Shown here: positions 44,332-52,134 of the stretch, in pieces
Position numbering within the stretch: the stretch's first letter is position 1
How the letters are laid out: each line of letters opens with the position of its first letter
Source of the DNA: Sulfitobacter sp. 20_GPM-1509m
Lineage (GTDB): Bacteria > Pseudomonadota > Alphaproteobacteria > Rhodobacterales > Rhodobacteraceae
Length of the DNA stretch: 64,000 nt
NCBI RefSeq assembly: GCF_000620505.1
Contig: NZ_KK211144.1
Span: 725,824 to 789,823 of the forward strand
Reading direction: 5' to 3'
The notes under the pieces: model-generated
What the model saw: the letters and a program-made list of their open reading frames with translations, nothing else
Databases searched by the model: none
Told to the model about the DNA's origin: nothing
Translations under genes and position numbers: made by a program

Positions 44332-45207
44332 ATGCCCAGACATACCGAGCTTTCCCTCGCCGCCCTGGCCCCCGCGATCTGGGGCAGCAGCTATATCGTG
44401 ACGACGCAAATGCTGCCCGATGGCTATCCTTTGACCGTCGCAATGCTGCGTGCCCTGCCCACGGGGATATTGCTGATGGTGATCACCCGCCGCCTGCCGC
44501 CTGTCGCATGGCTGGGCAAACTGGCGGTGCTGGGCGCGCTGAACTTCTCGATCTTCTGGGCCGCGCTGTTTTTGGCCGCCTACCGCCTGCCCGGCGGAGT
44601 TGCCGCGACCCTTGGGGCGGTCCAGCCGCTGATCGTGCTGCTGCTGGCCCGCGCCGTGCTGGGCAGTGCGTTGCATTCGCGCGGACTGATCGCGGCCATC
44701 CTGGGCATATTCGGCGTGGCGCTGCTGGTGCTGGACCCTGCCGCCCATCCCGACGGGATCGGCATCCTTGCAGCCCTGGGCGGAGCGGTGTCGATGGCTT
44801 GCGGCGTGGTGCTGACGCGGAAATGGCAGCCCCCCGTTCCGGCGCTGACCTTCACCGCGTGGCAATTGACCGCCGGGGGGCTGTTGCTGTTGCCCTTCGC
44901 GCTGGCTTTTGAGCCCGCCCTGCCCCCGTTGACCGCCACCAACATCGCGGGTTTCCTGTGGCTGGGGCTGATCGGTGCTGCGCTGACCTATTTCTTCTGG
45001 TTCAGGGGCATCGAACAGCTTGGCCCCGCTGCCATCACCCGTTTCGGCTTTCTCAGCCCGCTGACGGCGGTGATACTGGGCTGGGCACTCCTGGGCGAAA
45101 CGCTCAGCCCGGCGCAATTGTCAGGCGCAGTGATCGTCATCCTCTGCGTCGCCCTGGGCGGCACGCCGGCACAACGCAGCAGCCGAACAAGCCGACGCCC
45201 CGCCTAG
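44332..45207 (+). CDS. EamA/DMT superfamily permease
   Basis: This 291-residue inner-membrane protein has about ten transmembrane helices in two EamA repeats (about 8-135 and 145-280), the second ending in FGFLSPLTAVILGW. Such DMT proteins export amino acids, metabolites or toxic compounds. AAAGGAA lies 8 nt upstream of the ATG. Control by the adjacent MarR protein suggests inducible efflux. The gene ends overlapping the convergent ABC ATPase by 4 nt. Confidence 0.9.
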   Translation: MPRHTELSLAALAPAIWGSSYIVTTQMLPDGYPLTVAMLRALPTGILLMVITRRLPPVAWLGKLAVLGALNFSIFWAALFLAAYRLPGGVAATLGAVQPLIVLLLARAVLGSALHSRGLIAAILGIFGVALLVLDPAAHPDGIGILAALGGAVSMACGVVLTRKWQPPVPALTFTAWQLTAGGLLLLPFALAFEPALPPLTATNIAGFLWLGLIGAALTYFFWFRGIEQLGPAAITRFGFLSPLTAVILGWALLGETLSPAQLSGAVIVILCVALGGTPAQRSSRTSRRPA

Positions 45208-45986
45208 AACTGATTGCGCGCGTGATAGGTTTCCAGAAACGCCTTGATCCGCGCATCACTGGGGTTGCGGAAAATCTCGGCAGGCGGGGCGCAGCTGACC
45301 AGCTCGCCCGCCTCGAGAAAGGCCACCTGGTCCGCGACATGGGCAGCAAATCCCATCTCGTGCGTGACAATCACCATCGTCATGCCTTCGCTGGCCAGAT
45401 CCTTGATCACGGTCAACACCTCGCCCACCAGTTCGGGGTCCAGCGCCGAGGTCGGCTCGTCGAACAGCATCAGCTTTGGCTCCATCGCCACGGCACGCGC
45501 GATCGCCACCCGCTGTTGCTGACCGCCGGACAGCCGGTTGGGAAACGACTCCGTCTTGTCCCCCAGCCCCACCTTCTCCAGCGCCGCAACCGCCTTGCGC
45601 GCGGCCTCTGCCTTGGACAGCCCCTGAACCTGCACCAACGCCTCGGCCACGTTCTGCTGCGCGGTCATATGGGGCCACAGGTTGAACTGCTGAAACACCA
45701 TGCCGATCGACCGGCGCATCTCGCGCAGGCGGCGCGCCGACATCTTGCGCCCACCCACCGCTTCCAGCCCGATCACCTGGCCGTCAATTTCGACCGCCCC
45801 TTCCTGATATTCCTCAAGAAAGTTGATGCACCGCAGCAGCGTCGACTTGCCCGACCCCGACGGGCCGATCAGACAGGTCACCTTGCCTGCGGGGATCGAC
45901 AGGTTGATGTTCTTCAACGCATGGAAATTGTTGTAATATTTCCCCAGAGCGGTGATTTCGACGGATGAGGCATTTTCAGATGTCAC
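45204..45986 (-). CDS. Polar amino acid ABC transporter ATP-binding protein
   Basis: This 260-residue ATPase is of the GlnQ/HisP family. Walker A is GPSGSGKST, the signature LSGGQQQR, and Walker B LMLFDEPTSALDPE with the switch His in VIVTHE. The GTG start at 45986 is chosen for AGGAG 8 nt upstream and for the GTGA overlap with the upstream permease; the open frame to 46586 is only the antisense-frame shadow of that permease. It is the last gene of the transporter operon. Confidence 0.92.
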   Translation of the reverse strand: MTSENASSVEITALGKYYNNFHALKNINLSIPAGKVTCLIGPSGSGKSTLLRCINFLEEYQEGAVEIDGQVIGLEAVGGRKMSARRLREMRRSIGMVFQQFNLWPHMTAQQNVAEALVQVQGLSKAEAARKAVAALEKVGLGDKTESFPNRLSGGQQQRVAIARAVAMEPKLMLFDEPTSALDPELVGEVLTVIKDLASEGMTMVIVTHEMGFAAHVADQVAFLEAGELVSCAPPAEIFRNPSDARIKAFLETYHARNQF

Positions 45987-46651
45987 GCGCTCAGCTCCTT
46001 TGACAAAAAGGCATTGGTCTTGTGTTCCAGCTTGCGGCCCGCCCACGAGATCACCTCGACAAAGCCCCAATAGAACAGCGCCAGCGCAAACATCGCCTCC
46101 ATATAGGCGAAGGTCTCGGCTGACATGGTTTGAACCTGATACAGCAGCTCGGGCACCGTCACGATGGACAGGATCGCCGTTTCCTTGGTCAGGATGATGG
46201 AAAAATTGGTCAGCGGCGGCACCGAGGACACCATCAGAATGGGCAGCGTGATCCGGCGCAGGATCTTCCCCTCGGACATGGCCATCGCGCGCCCTGCTTC
46301 GATCATGCCACGCGGCACCGCTTGCAGACCGGCGCGGAAAATCTCGGCGTAATAGGGGCTGCCGTAGATGATCAGCCCCAGGATGCCCGCAGGCACAGGG
46401 TCCAGCCGCAGACCGATGTTCGGACCGCCGTAATACAGAATGAACAGCTGGATCAGGAACGGCGTGCCCCGGATCACCTCGATATAGCCGCGCAACACAT
46501 AGCGCAGCGGACGCGGCCCGTAATACATTGCCACCGCAATGACAAAGCCCAGCGCAATGCCCCCCGCGGCCCCCACGATCCAGCACAGGACAGTGTTCAG
46601 CAGACCGCGCAGCAACATCGGGCCGTATTGGACGAACAGATCAATATCCAT
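45983..46651 (-). CDS. Polar amino acid ABC transporter permease (second)
   Basis: This 222-residue HisMQ-type permease has about five transmembrane helices. The EAA loop is visible as MIEAGRAMAMSEGKILRRITLP, shortened here to its core EAGRAMAMSEGK (about 130-142). It shares one base with the preceding permease gene (TGATG) and overlaps the ATPase gene by 4 nt. Confidence 0.92.
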   Translation of the reverse strand: MDIDLFVQYGPMLLRGLLNTVLCWIVGAAGGIALGFVIAVAMYYGPRPLRYVLRGYIEVIRGTPFLIQLFILYYGGPNIGLRLDPVPAGILGLIIYGSPYYAEIFRAGLQAVPRGMIEAGRAMAMSEGKILRRITLPILMVSSVPPLTNFSIILTKETAILSIVTVPELLYQVQTMSAETFAYMEAMFALALFYWGFVEVISWAGRKLEHKTNAFLSKELSA

Positions 46652-47298
46652 CAGTAATCCAACCTTTTTTCCAACGCCTGCCCCAGCCCCGCCAGCGCCA
46701 GGTTGATCACCAGATAAATCGCCGCCGCCGCGATGTAGATTTCAAGCGGGCGAAAGGTGGCCGCCGAAATCGATTGGCTCATCCGCGTCAGCTCGACAAT
46801 GCCCACGGCGGACACCAGCGACGACACTTTGACCAGCATGATCAGCTCGTTCACCAGCGACGGCATCGAGATTTTCAGCGCCTGCGGGATCAGGATGCGT
46901 TTCCAGATGGTAAAGGGATGCATGCCCAGCGCCGCCGCCGCTTCGGCCTGTCCGTGCGGCACCGCGATCAGCGCCCCCCGCAGGATTTCCGCGATATAGG
47001 CCGCCGCACACAGCCCGATGCTGCACACAGCCGCCCACAGCGGCGGAATGTCGATGCCGATAGACGGCAGAAAGTAATAGGCCAGCAAAAGCTGCACCAA
47101 CAACGGAACGCCGCGAAAAAAGCTGACGTAAAGGGCAGCAATGCGGCTGATCCAGCGGATCGGCGACAGCCGCGCCACGCACAGCACCATGCCCATCACC
47201 AGACCCAAGCCCATGCCCAGCCCCGACACCAGCAGCGTAAACCGCGTGGCCTGCAACAGATAAGGCAGATTTTCGACAATGGTGGACCAAGAGAACAT
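46651..47298 (-). CDS. Polar amino acid ABC transporter permease (first)
   Basis: This 215-residue HisMQ-type permease carries the EAA loop HGQAEAAAALGMHPFTIWKR (about 126-145). The ATG at 47298 is preferred over 47322 because AAGGAG lies 6 nt upstream. It is preceded by a hairpin with a T-run, so it is probably expressed at a lower level than the binding protein. Confidence 0.92.
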   Translation of the reverse strand: MFSWSTIVENLPYLLQATRFTLLVSGLGMGLGLVMGMVLCVARLSPIRWISRIAALYVSFFRGVPLLVQLLLAYYFLPSIGIDIPPLWAAVCSIGLCAAAYIAEILRGALIAVPHGQAEAAAALGMHPFTIWKRILIPQALKISMPSLVNELIMLVKVSSLVSAVGIVELTRMSQSISAATFRPLEIYIAAAAIYLVINLALAGLGQALEKRLDY

Positions 47299-47320
47299 CG
47301 CGCGCTCCTTCGACATCAGC

Positions 47321-47352
47321 AAAAACGGGCCCGGCCATTGGCCGGACCCGTT
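47321..47352 (-). terminator. Attenuator/terminator between binding-protein and permease genes
   Basis: On the minus strand, a 13-bp stem with one mismatch (47340-47352 with 47324-47336) and a 3-nt loop is followed by TTTTT. It lies 6 nt after the binding-protein stop and 22 nt before the permease start, a typical site for partial termination that keeps binding protein in excess. Confidence 0.8.
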
Positions 47353-47358
47353 GCGAAG

Positions 47359-48177
47359 TTACTTGACCGCAGGCATCTCGCGCGGCAGTTCCACGGCCGT
47401 GCCCAACCATTTTTCATGCAGCTTCGCCATGCGACCGTCGTCCTGCATGTTCAACAAGATCTCGTTCACGGCAGCGATCATGCTTTCGGTCTCTTCCGAC
47501 TTCACGGCGACCCATGCGAAATATTTCTTCTCGCCAAACACCGGTGTCACAGTCTCGAAAATCTCGGGACGCTTCGACGCGGCATAACCCAACAGCGGGA
47601 AAGACCCCGCGACCGCATCCAGACGACCGGCTGCCAGATCGGCATAAGCCTCGTCGACCGACGAATATTCGCGCACGTCGATACCGCCCACGCCCTCGCC
47701 AAAGACTTTCAACTGCTCAAGCTGCGCCGACCCTTTTTGCGAGCCAACCACCAGACCGGCAATATCCTCGGGCTTGGTGATGCGGTCGTCGCCCGTGCGT
47801 TTGATCAGGCCAACCGACGCGTCGGCAATCGGCAGCGTAAAGGAGTAGCGTTCCATGCGCTCGGCGGTGATGGTGACCGGTGCGTTGACCATCTGGAACT
47901 TGCCTGCTTCCAGACCGGGCAGAACCGATGTCCAGGGCAGATCGTTGTATTTCGGCGTCACGCCCAGATCCTTGGTCACCTCGTCCATCAGGTCCTTGCA
48001 CAGACCTTCATACTGGCCGTTCACCAGCAGATCGAAGGGCGCATAGTGCATCTCGGTGCCAAAGGTCATCTCGCCCGAGGCCTTGATGTCCGCCAGCATG
48101 TCAGCGGCAGCCGAACCGGCTGCAAACACGGCCAGGCCCAGCCCCAGAACCGCGCCTTTGAAGGAATACATTTTCAT
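47359..48177 (-). CDS. Polar amino acid ABC transporter substrate-binding protein
   Basis: This 272-residue periplasmic protein of SBP family 3 has a signal peptide (about 1-24, ending GSAAAD). The ligand-binding N-terminus FGTEMHYAPFDLL and the segment VNAPVTITAERMERYSFTLP are typical of amino-acid-binding proteins. ATG 48177 has a GAGAG 8 nt upstream; a GTG at 48186 and an ATG at 48171 are alternatives. Co-location with a HisC-like aminotransferase suggests an aromatic, imidazole or similar amino acid, unproven. Confidence 0.9.
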   Translation of the reverse strand: MKMYSFKGAVLGLGLAVFAAGSAAADMLADIKASGEMTFGTEMHYAPFDLLVNGQYEGLCKDLMDEVTKDLGVTPKYNDLPWTSVLPGLEAGKFQMVNAPVTITAERMERYSFTLPIADASVGLIKRTGDDRITKPEDIAGLVVGSQKGSAQLEQLKVFGEGVGGIDVREYSSVDEAYADLAAGRLDAVAGSFPLLGYAASKRPEIFETVTPVFGEKKYFAWVAVKSEETESMIAAVNEILLNMQDDGRMAKLHEKWLGTAVELPREMPAVK

Positions 48178-48210
48178 GGTTTTCACTCTCTGTTTTCAAG
48201 TTTCATGAAA

Positions 48211-48230
48211 GGCCGCACACCCGCGCGGCC
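48211..48230 (-). terminator. Weak hairpin after the HisC-like aminotransferase gene
   Basis: GGCCGC (48211-48216) and GCGGCC (48225-48230) form a 6-bp GC stem, followed on the minus strand by only TTTC. It may reduce but not end transcription into the binding-protein gene 57 nt downstream of the aminotransferase stop. Confidence 0.4.
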
Positions 48231-48234
48231 CACA

Positions 48235-49323
48235 TCAGGCAGCCGGTTGAACTCCGAGCTTTGTCAGCGCTTCGATGAACGCCTTATTGTCTTGCGGCGT
48301 GCCCACGGACACCCGTAAAAATCTGTCAAATCCGTCCTCAAGCCAGGCTTTGACCAGAACACCTTCGCCGCGCAATTTTTCTGCAACATCAACGGCATGC
48401 TCCGAAGTCTCGAAGAAGATCGCATTGCTCCTGGACGGCGGCAAGCGAAATCCCTTGTCGCGCAGGGTTTGCGCCAACGCGTCGCGGGCGGCGATGGTTT
48501 TTTGCACAGTTTCCGCCAGAAAAGCGCGGTCCTCGAACGCCGCCTGCCCCATCGCCTGCGCCACGGCATTGGCGTTGAACGGCGGCGTCAGCTTGCGCAC
48601 GGCATCGCGCAACATGGCGCTGCTGCACAGACCATAGCCCACGCGCAGTCCCGCCAGCCCATAGGCCTTTGAAAACGTGCGCAAGCTGATCCAGTTCAGA
48701 CCGCTGGCCTTCAGCGCGGACAGGCTGTCGATCGGGTTGTATTCAAAATAGGCTTCATCCAGCAGCACCAGCGTTTCATTGTGCGTGGCGGCCAGAAGCT
48801 CGTGTAATTCGTCGAGTGTCAGCGCCACGCCCAGCGGGTTCGACGGGCTGGAGATCGCAAACACCTTGGGCTTGCGCGCCAGCGCCGCCTTCAACTCCGC
48901 CATCGGCAGGGTCCAGTCGGCACGGTAACGCACGGTTTCAACCGGTATTCTCAGCCCCTGCGCCGCCAGCGTGTGCAGCCCAAAGCCCGGCGCAACCGTC
49001 AGCACGTGATCACCCGTCCCCAGAACCGCGCCGTACAGCGCATAGATCAACTCTTCGGAGCCATTGCCCAGCACGATGCAACCGGCCTCTACCCCAGTCG
49101 CCTCGGCCAGCGCATCGCGCAGCCCGGTGCCGTTCCCGTCGGGATAAAGATGCGCCTGCGCCACCGCCGCCTGTCCAGCGGTGAGTGCGCGCGGCGACAC
49201 GCCAAAGGGGGTCTCGTTGCTGTCCAGCTTGGCGCGGGGCGCGTGTCCGTACAGGCTGCGAAATCGCGCGATGGGCAGGCCGGCGTTATAGGCGGGCAGT
49301 TCAAGAATATGCCGGTTGATCAT
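48235..49323 (-). CDS. HisC-like class I/II aminotransferase
   Basis: This 362-residue PLP-dependent aminotransferase is similar to histidinol-phosphate aminotransferase. The PLP Lys is in SLRTFSKAYGLAGLRVGYG (near 213-231), the N-terminus has KLDSNETPFG, and DEAYFEYNP carries the PLP-ring contacts. It is the promoter-proximal gene of the amino-acid transporter operon, so a catabolic or side-chain-specific role on the imported amino acid is more likely than histidine synthesis. It is divergent from a UTRA regulator. Confidence 0.85.
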   Translation of the reverse strand: MINRHILELPAYNAGLPIARFRSLYGHAPRAKLDSNETPFGVSPRALTAGQAAVAQAHLYPDGNGTGLRDALAEATGVEAGCIVLGNGSEELIYALYGAVLGTGDHVLTVAPGFGLHTLAAQGLRIPVETVRYRADWTLPMAELKAALARKPKVFAISSPSNPLGVALTLDELHELLAATHNETLVLLDEAYFEYNPIDSLSALKASGLNWISLRTFSKAYGLAGLRVGYGLCSSAMLRDAVRKLTPPFNANAVAQAMGQAAFEDRAFLAETVQKTIAARDALAQTLRDKGFRLPPSRSNAIFFETSEHAVDVAEKLRGEGVLVKAWLEDGFDRFLRVSVGTPQDNKAFIEALTKLGVQPAA

Positions 49324-49373
49324 TCTGCGGGCCTTTTGGGTTCAAGCCGTCTTGGGCGTTGCGCAAATTCTCG

Positions 49374-49389
49374 TTATGTGCAGACATAA
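49374..49389. promoter_or_regulatory. Candidate operator of the UTRA-type GntR regulator
   Basis: TTATGT (49374-49379) and ACATAA (49384-49389) form a perfect inverted repeat around GCAG, 50 nt upstream of the aminotransferase start. HutC-type regulators recognise similar short inverted repeats. Confidence 0.5.
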
Positions 49390-49519
49390 AGAAAATAATC
49401 AGGATTGCTAGTCAAGAGGGTAAAATGCAAAAATCCTTACGGACCAACGATCCCGCCCTTTGGCAGATGAAAAAGCTGGCACCTTGAACCAGCGCCGCAA
49501 CAAAACGGAAAGCAGGCCG

Positions 49520-50227
49520 ATGAGCACACCGGATATAAACTCTTGGCAAAGCGTTCAGGACGAGGTTTTGCGCCGCATTCATAACCGCATCTGGAAGCCC
49601 GGCGCGCAGATTCCCAACGAAACCGACCTGGCCAAAGAGTTCAATTGCGGCCGCACCACGGTGAACCGCGCCCTGCGCGAACTGGCCGAAAGCGGAATAC
49701 TGGAACGCAAACGCAAATCCGGCACCCGTGTCGCCCTGCATCCGGTGTCGCGCGCGGTGATCGCCGTTCAGATCGTGCGCCGCGAGATCGAGGAGCGCGG
49801 AGCCAGCTATGGCTATGCGCTGATCGACCGGACCGTGGACACCCCGCCCCATGCCGTCACCTTTGCCATGGAGCTGGCCCAGGGCGAAGAGATGCTGCAC
49901 GTCAGGGCGGTGCACCTTGCCGACGGCGTTCCTTATGCGCTGGAAGACCGCTGGATCTGCCTGCGCACCGTCCCGCAGGCGCGCGATTACGACTTTGCCC
50001 AGAAATCAGCGAACGAATGGCTGTTGGAAAACGTCCCCTACAACCGCGCGACCCTGTCGATTCTGGCGACACCGGCCTCGGCGTTCGAGCAGGAATATCT
50101 CGCCGTATCAGACAAGGCGTCGATCCTGCACGTCGAACGCGCCACATGGCGCGACAAGGGGCCGGTGACCTTTGTCACCATCTCTTACCAGCCCGGCCAC
50201 AGGATCATCAGCACGACGACCAGCTGA
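49520..50227 (+). CDS. GntR family regulator, HutC subfamily (UTRA domain)
   Basis: This 235-residue protein has an N-terminal winged helix (about 8-75, with NCGRTTVNRALRELAESGIL) and a C-terminal UTRA ligand-binding domain (about 95-230, with the typical LHVRAVHLADGVPYALEDRW segment, shown here in part as HVRAVHLADGVPYALEDR). Divergent orientation to the amino-acid transporter operon suggests it controls that operon. ATG 49520 is chosen because the fold begins there; upstream TTG 49460 is less likely. Confidence 0.87.
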   Translation: MSTPDINSWQSVQDEVLRRIHNRIWKPGAQIPNETDLAKEFNCGRTTVNRALRELAESGILERKRKSGTRVALHPVSRAVIAVQIVRREIEERGASYGYALIDRTVDTPPHAVTFAMELAQGEEMLHVRAVHLADGVPYALEDRWICLRTVPQARDYDFAQKSANEWLLENVPYNRATLSILATPASAFEQEYLAVSDKASILHVERATWRDKGPVTFVTISYQPGHRIISTTTS

Positions 50228-50330
50228 TCGGTAAACACGCGCGTGAATTCATCACGTCCGCCGACACAACATCTGACCGGTATCGTCCAGAAAAAACGAT
50301 CTGTTCGCGTGGTCAGCTTCGCGATAGATC

Positions 50331-50939
50331 ATGACCATGTCCGAACCATCCATAAAACCCGCAGCCATTGCAGAAATCATCGCTGAGGAAATCATCCGCG
50401 GCGACATCGCCCAGGGCGCGCGCCTTGGGCAGGATCATATTGCCGAACGCTTCAACTGCAGCCACGTCCCCGTGCGTGAGGCGCTGCAGCGTCTTGTGCA
50501 GATGGAACTGGCAACCTTCATCCCCAAACGCGGCGTCCGGGCCTTTTCGTTGTCTGATGCGGATCAGGACGACATCCTGGAGATGAGGCTCGCGCTGGAG
50601 CCGATGGCCCTGACCAAGGCAGTCGCCAATTTCACGCCCGAAGACATGCAGCAAATGGAGATTTTCCGCCTTGCCTGCGACGACGCCAAGGATCCCATTT
50701 CCTGGGAGAAGGCCAACCGCCAGTTTCATCTGGAAATCCTGAAGCCCTGTGCAAGGCCGCTTTTGCTGGGTCGCATCGAACAGCTTCAACGGCTTTCGGC
50801 ACAGAGATTCCACGCAAGATGGCGCGAAACATGGCGCAGCACCTCGGACAAGGACCACGTGGCCATCCTGCAGGCGATGGAACGGCGCGAGGACAAAACG
50901 GCAGCCACGATCCTGCGGCGACACCTCTCGCGCGGGTGA
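50331..50939 (+). CDS. bioR: GntR/FCD-family biotin regulator BioR
   Basis: This 202-residue GntR-family regulator has its winged helix at about 10-75 (NCSHVPVREALQRLVQMELATF) followed by an FCD-like helical domain. It lies directly upstream of bioY, and the gap between them contains the known alphaproteobacterial BioR box TTATCTATAA. This identifies it as BioR, the repressor of biotin synthesis/uptake genes in Alphaproteobacteria. A second ATG two codons later (50337) is an alternative start; no clear Shine-Dalgarno precedes either. Confidence 0.82.
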   Translation: MTMSEPSIKPAAIAEIIAEEIIRGDIAQGARLGQDHIAERFNCSHVPVREALQRLVQMELATFIPKRGVRAFSLSDADQDDILEMRLALEPMALTKAVANFTPEDMQQMEIFRLACDDAKDPISWEKANRQFHLEILKPCARPLLLGRIEQLQRLSAQRFHARWRETWRSTSDKDHVAILQAMERREDKTAATILRRHLSRG

Positions 50940-50959
50940 TTTCAGTCTGCGCTTGCGAA

Positions 50960-50969
50960 TTATCTATAA
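50960..50969. promoter_or_regulatory. BioR box 1 (perfect)
   Basis: TTATCTATAA is a perfect match to the BioR consensus as I know it. It lies 58 nt upstream of bioY, in the promoter region. Confidence 0.85.
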
Positions 50970-51000
50970 TTTCATTACCGGTAGATTCCGACTTGGGATT

Positions 51001-51010
51001 TAATAGATAA
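51001..51010. promoter_or_regulatory. BioR box 2 (one mismatch)
   Basis: TAATAGATAA differs at one position from the inverted form TTATAGATAA. It lies 41 bp from box 1, about four helical turns, and 16 nt before the bioY start, suiting co-operative repression. Confidence 0.65.
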
Positions 51011-51026
51011 TCAAAAGGGACAACAC

Positions 51027-51617
51027 ATGAACTCACCGGCACCTGCGGTCACCCGCAACACGATCAAATTGCTCGACGTGCAAAACTTTACACTGCCCGG
51101 AAAACTGGCCGCAGTCCTGTTTGGCACCTTCTTCCTCACGCTGTCGTCCTATGTCGAAGTGCCGATGTTCCCGGTCCCGATGACCATGCAGACCTTCGCG
51201 GTCATGCTTGTCGGTGCCCTCTACGGCTGGCGACTGGGCGGCGTTACAATTGTCGCCTGGCTGGCAGAAGGCGCGATTGGCCTGCCCGTGCTGGCGGGCG
51301 GCGCAGGCGGGGCGCAATATTTCCTCGGCGCCACAGGCGGCTATCTTTTTGCCTTCCCGATTGCGGGCATGACCGTCGGATGGCTGACGGAACGCGGCTG
51401 GAACGGCCAACGTGTCTGGCTGTCGGCTCTGGCCATGGCCATCGGCAACGCGATCTGCCTCGTTCTGGGGGCGGCATGGCTTGCGATGCTGATCGGCGCG
51501 GTACAGGCGATCATGCTTGGTGTCGTGCCCTTTATCCTTGGCGGCCTGCTCAAATCGGCCCTCGGCGCGATGACGCTGAAGCTGCTGACACGCGACACCA
51601 AACCTGCCGCTGAATGA
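51027..51617 (+). CDS. bioY: Biotin transporter BioY (ECF S component)
   Basis: This 196-residue membrane protein has about six transmembrane helices. The family segments VPMFPVPMTMQTFAVML (about 46-62) and GATGGYLFAFPIAG (about 100-113) are clear. BioY is the biotin-specific S component; some work with EcfAAT and others alone. AAGGGA precedes the ATG. No bioMN is adjacent. It overlaps the DUF1284 gene by 4 nt and is controlled by BioR judging from the two boxes upstream. Confidence 0.93.
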   Translation: MNSPAPAVTRNTIKLLDVQNFTLPGKLAAVLFGTFFLTLSSYVEVPMFPVPMTMQTFAVMLVGALYGWRLGGVTIVAWLAEGAIGLPVLAGGAGGAQYFLGATGGYLFAFPIAGMTVGWLTERGWNGQRVWLSALAMAIGNAICLVLGAAWLAMLIGAVQAIMLGVVPFILGGLLKSALGAMTLKLLTRDTKPAAE

Positions 51618-52030
51618 CAGTACGCCTGCGCCCGCACCATCTTCTTTGTATCCTGACCTATGTCGGAAAAGGGTACAGCCCCGCTTTCACGGACAATATG
51701 ACTGCGATTGCGGGGCGACTTACTGCGGGAGAACCAGTCGAAATCGTCGAGGGGCCAGATGACATCTGCGCCCCCCGGCGATCAGAAACAAACCCGCATT
51801 GTCATGATTGCAGCATTCAGGTGCGCGACCGGAAAGCCGCAGAAGATGTGGGCCGGATACTGAAAATCAGTATTGAGAACGGCACAAGTCTGTCGCTGGC
51901 CCCCTCATCCCTGATGCAACTGCGAGAGGCCTTTGCACTGGGCCAGATCAGATCCGCCTGCGGTGACTGCCAATGGGGAGAGTTGTGCACCGAGATTTCT
52001 GCAAATGGCTATCACGGCGCAATGATCTGA
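51614..52030 (+). CDS. DUF1284 domain protein, Cys-rich
   Basis: This 138-residue protein starts with the DUF1284 signature VRLRPHHLLC. Cys residues cluster in CAPRRSETNPHCHDC and ACGDCQWGELC, suggesting an iron-sulfur cluster or zinc site. Its function is unknown to me. The ATGA overlap with bioY puts it in the BioR-controlled transcript, so a role connected with biotin is a reasonable hypothesis; equally it may be an unrelated passenger. Confidence 0.82.
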   Translation: MTVRLRPHHLLCILTYVGKGYSPAFTDNMTAIAGRLTAGEPVEIVEGPDDICAPRRSETNPHCHDCSIQVRDRKAAEDVGRILKISIENGTSLSLAPSSLMQLREAFALGQIRSACGDCQWGELCTEISANGYHGAMI

Positions 52031-52094
52031 GCGCCGATTTGCAACGACGCTCATGGGCAGGCACCCTCGAACCGGACAGGTCGGCGCCGGACAC

Positions 52095-52134
52095 CCTCTC
52101 GCAGCGCCGCCCCGACGGGCGTTATATCGAGAGG
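52095..52134. terminator. Possible bidirectional terminator between DUF1284 and SSADH genes
   Basis: CCTCTCG (52095-52101) pairs with CGAGAGG (52128-52134), enclosing a second GC-rich palindromic stretch (GCCCCGACGGGC). The structure covers the end of the converging dehydrogenase gene. No long T-run is present. Confidence 0.35.

Noticed and set aside
45204..46586. A single 460-codon minus-strand frame joining permease region and ATPase
   Set aside because: The first 200 codons are an out-of-frame reading of the permease gene; the real ATPase starts at the GTG at 45986 with a good ribosome-binding site.
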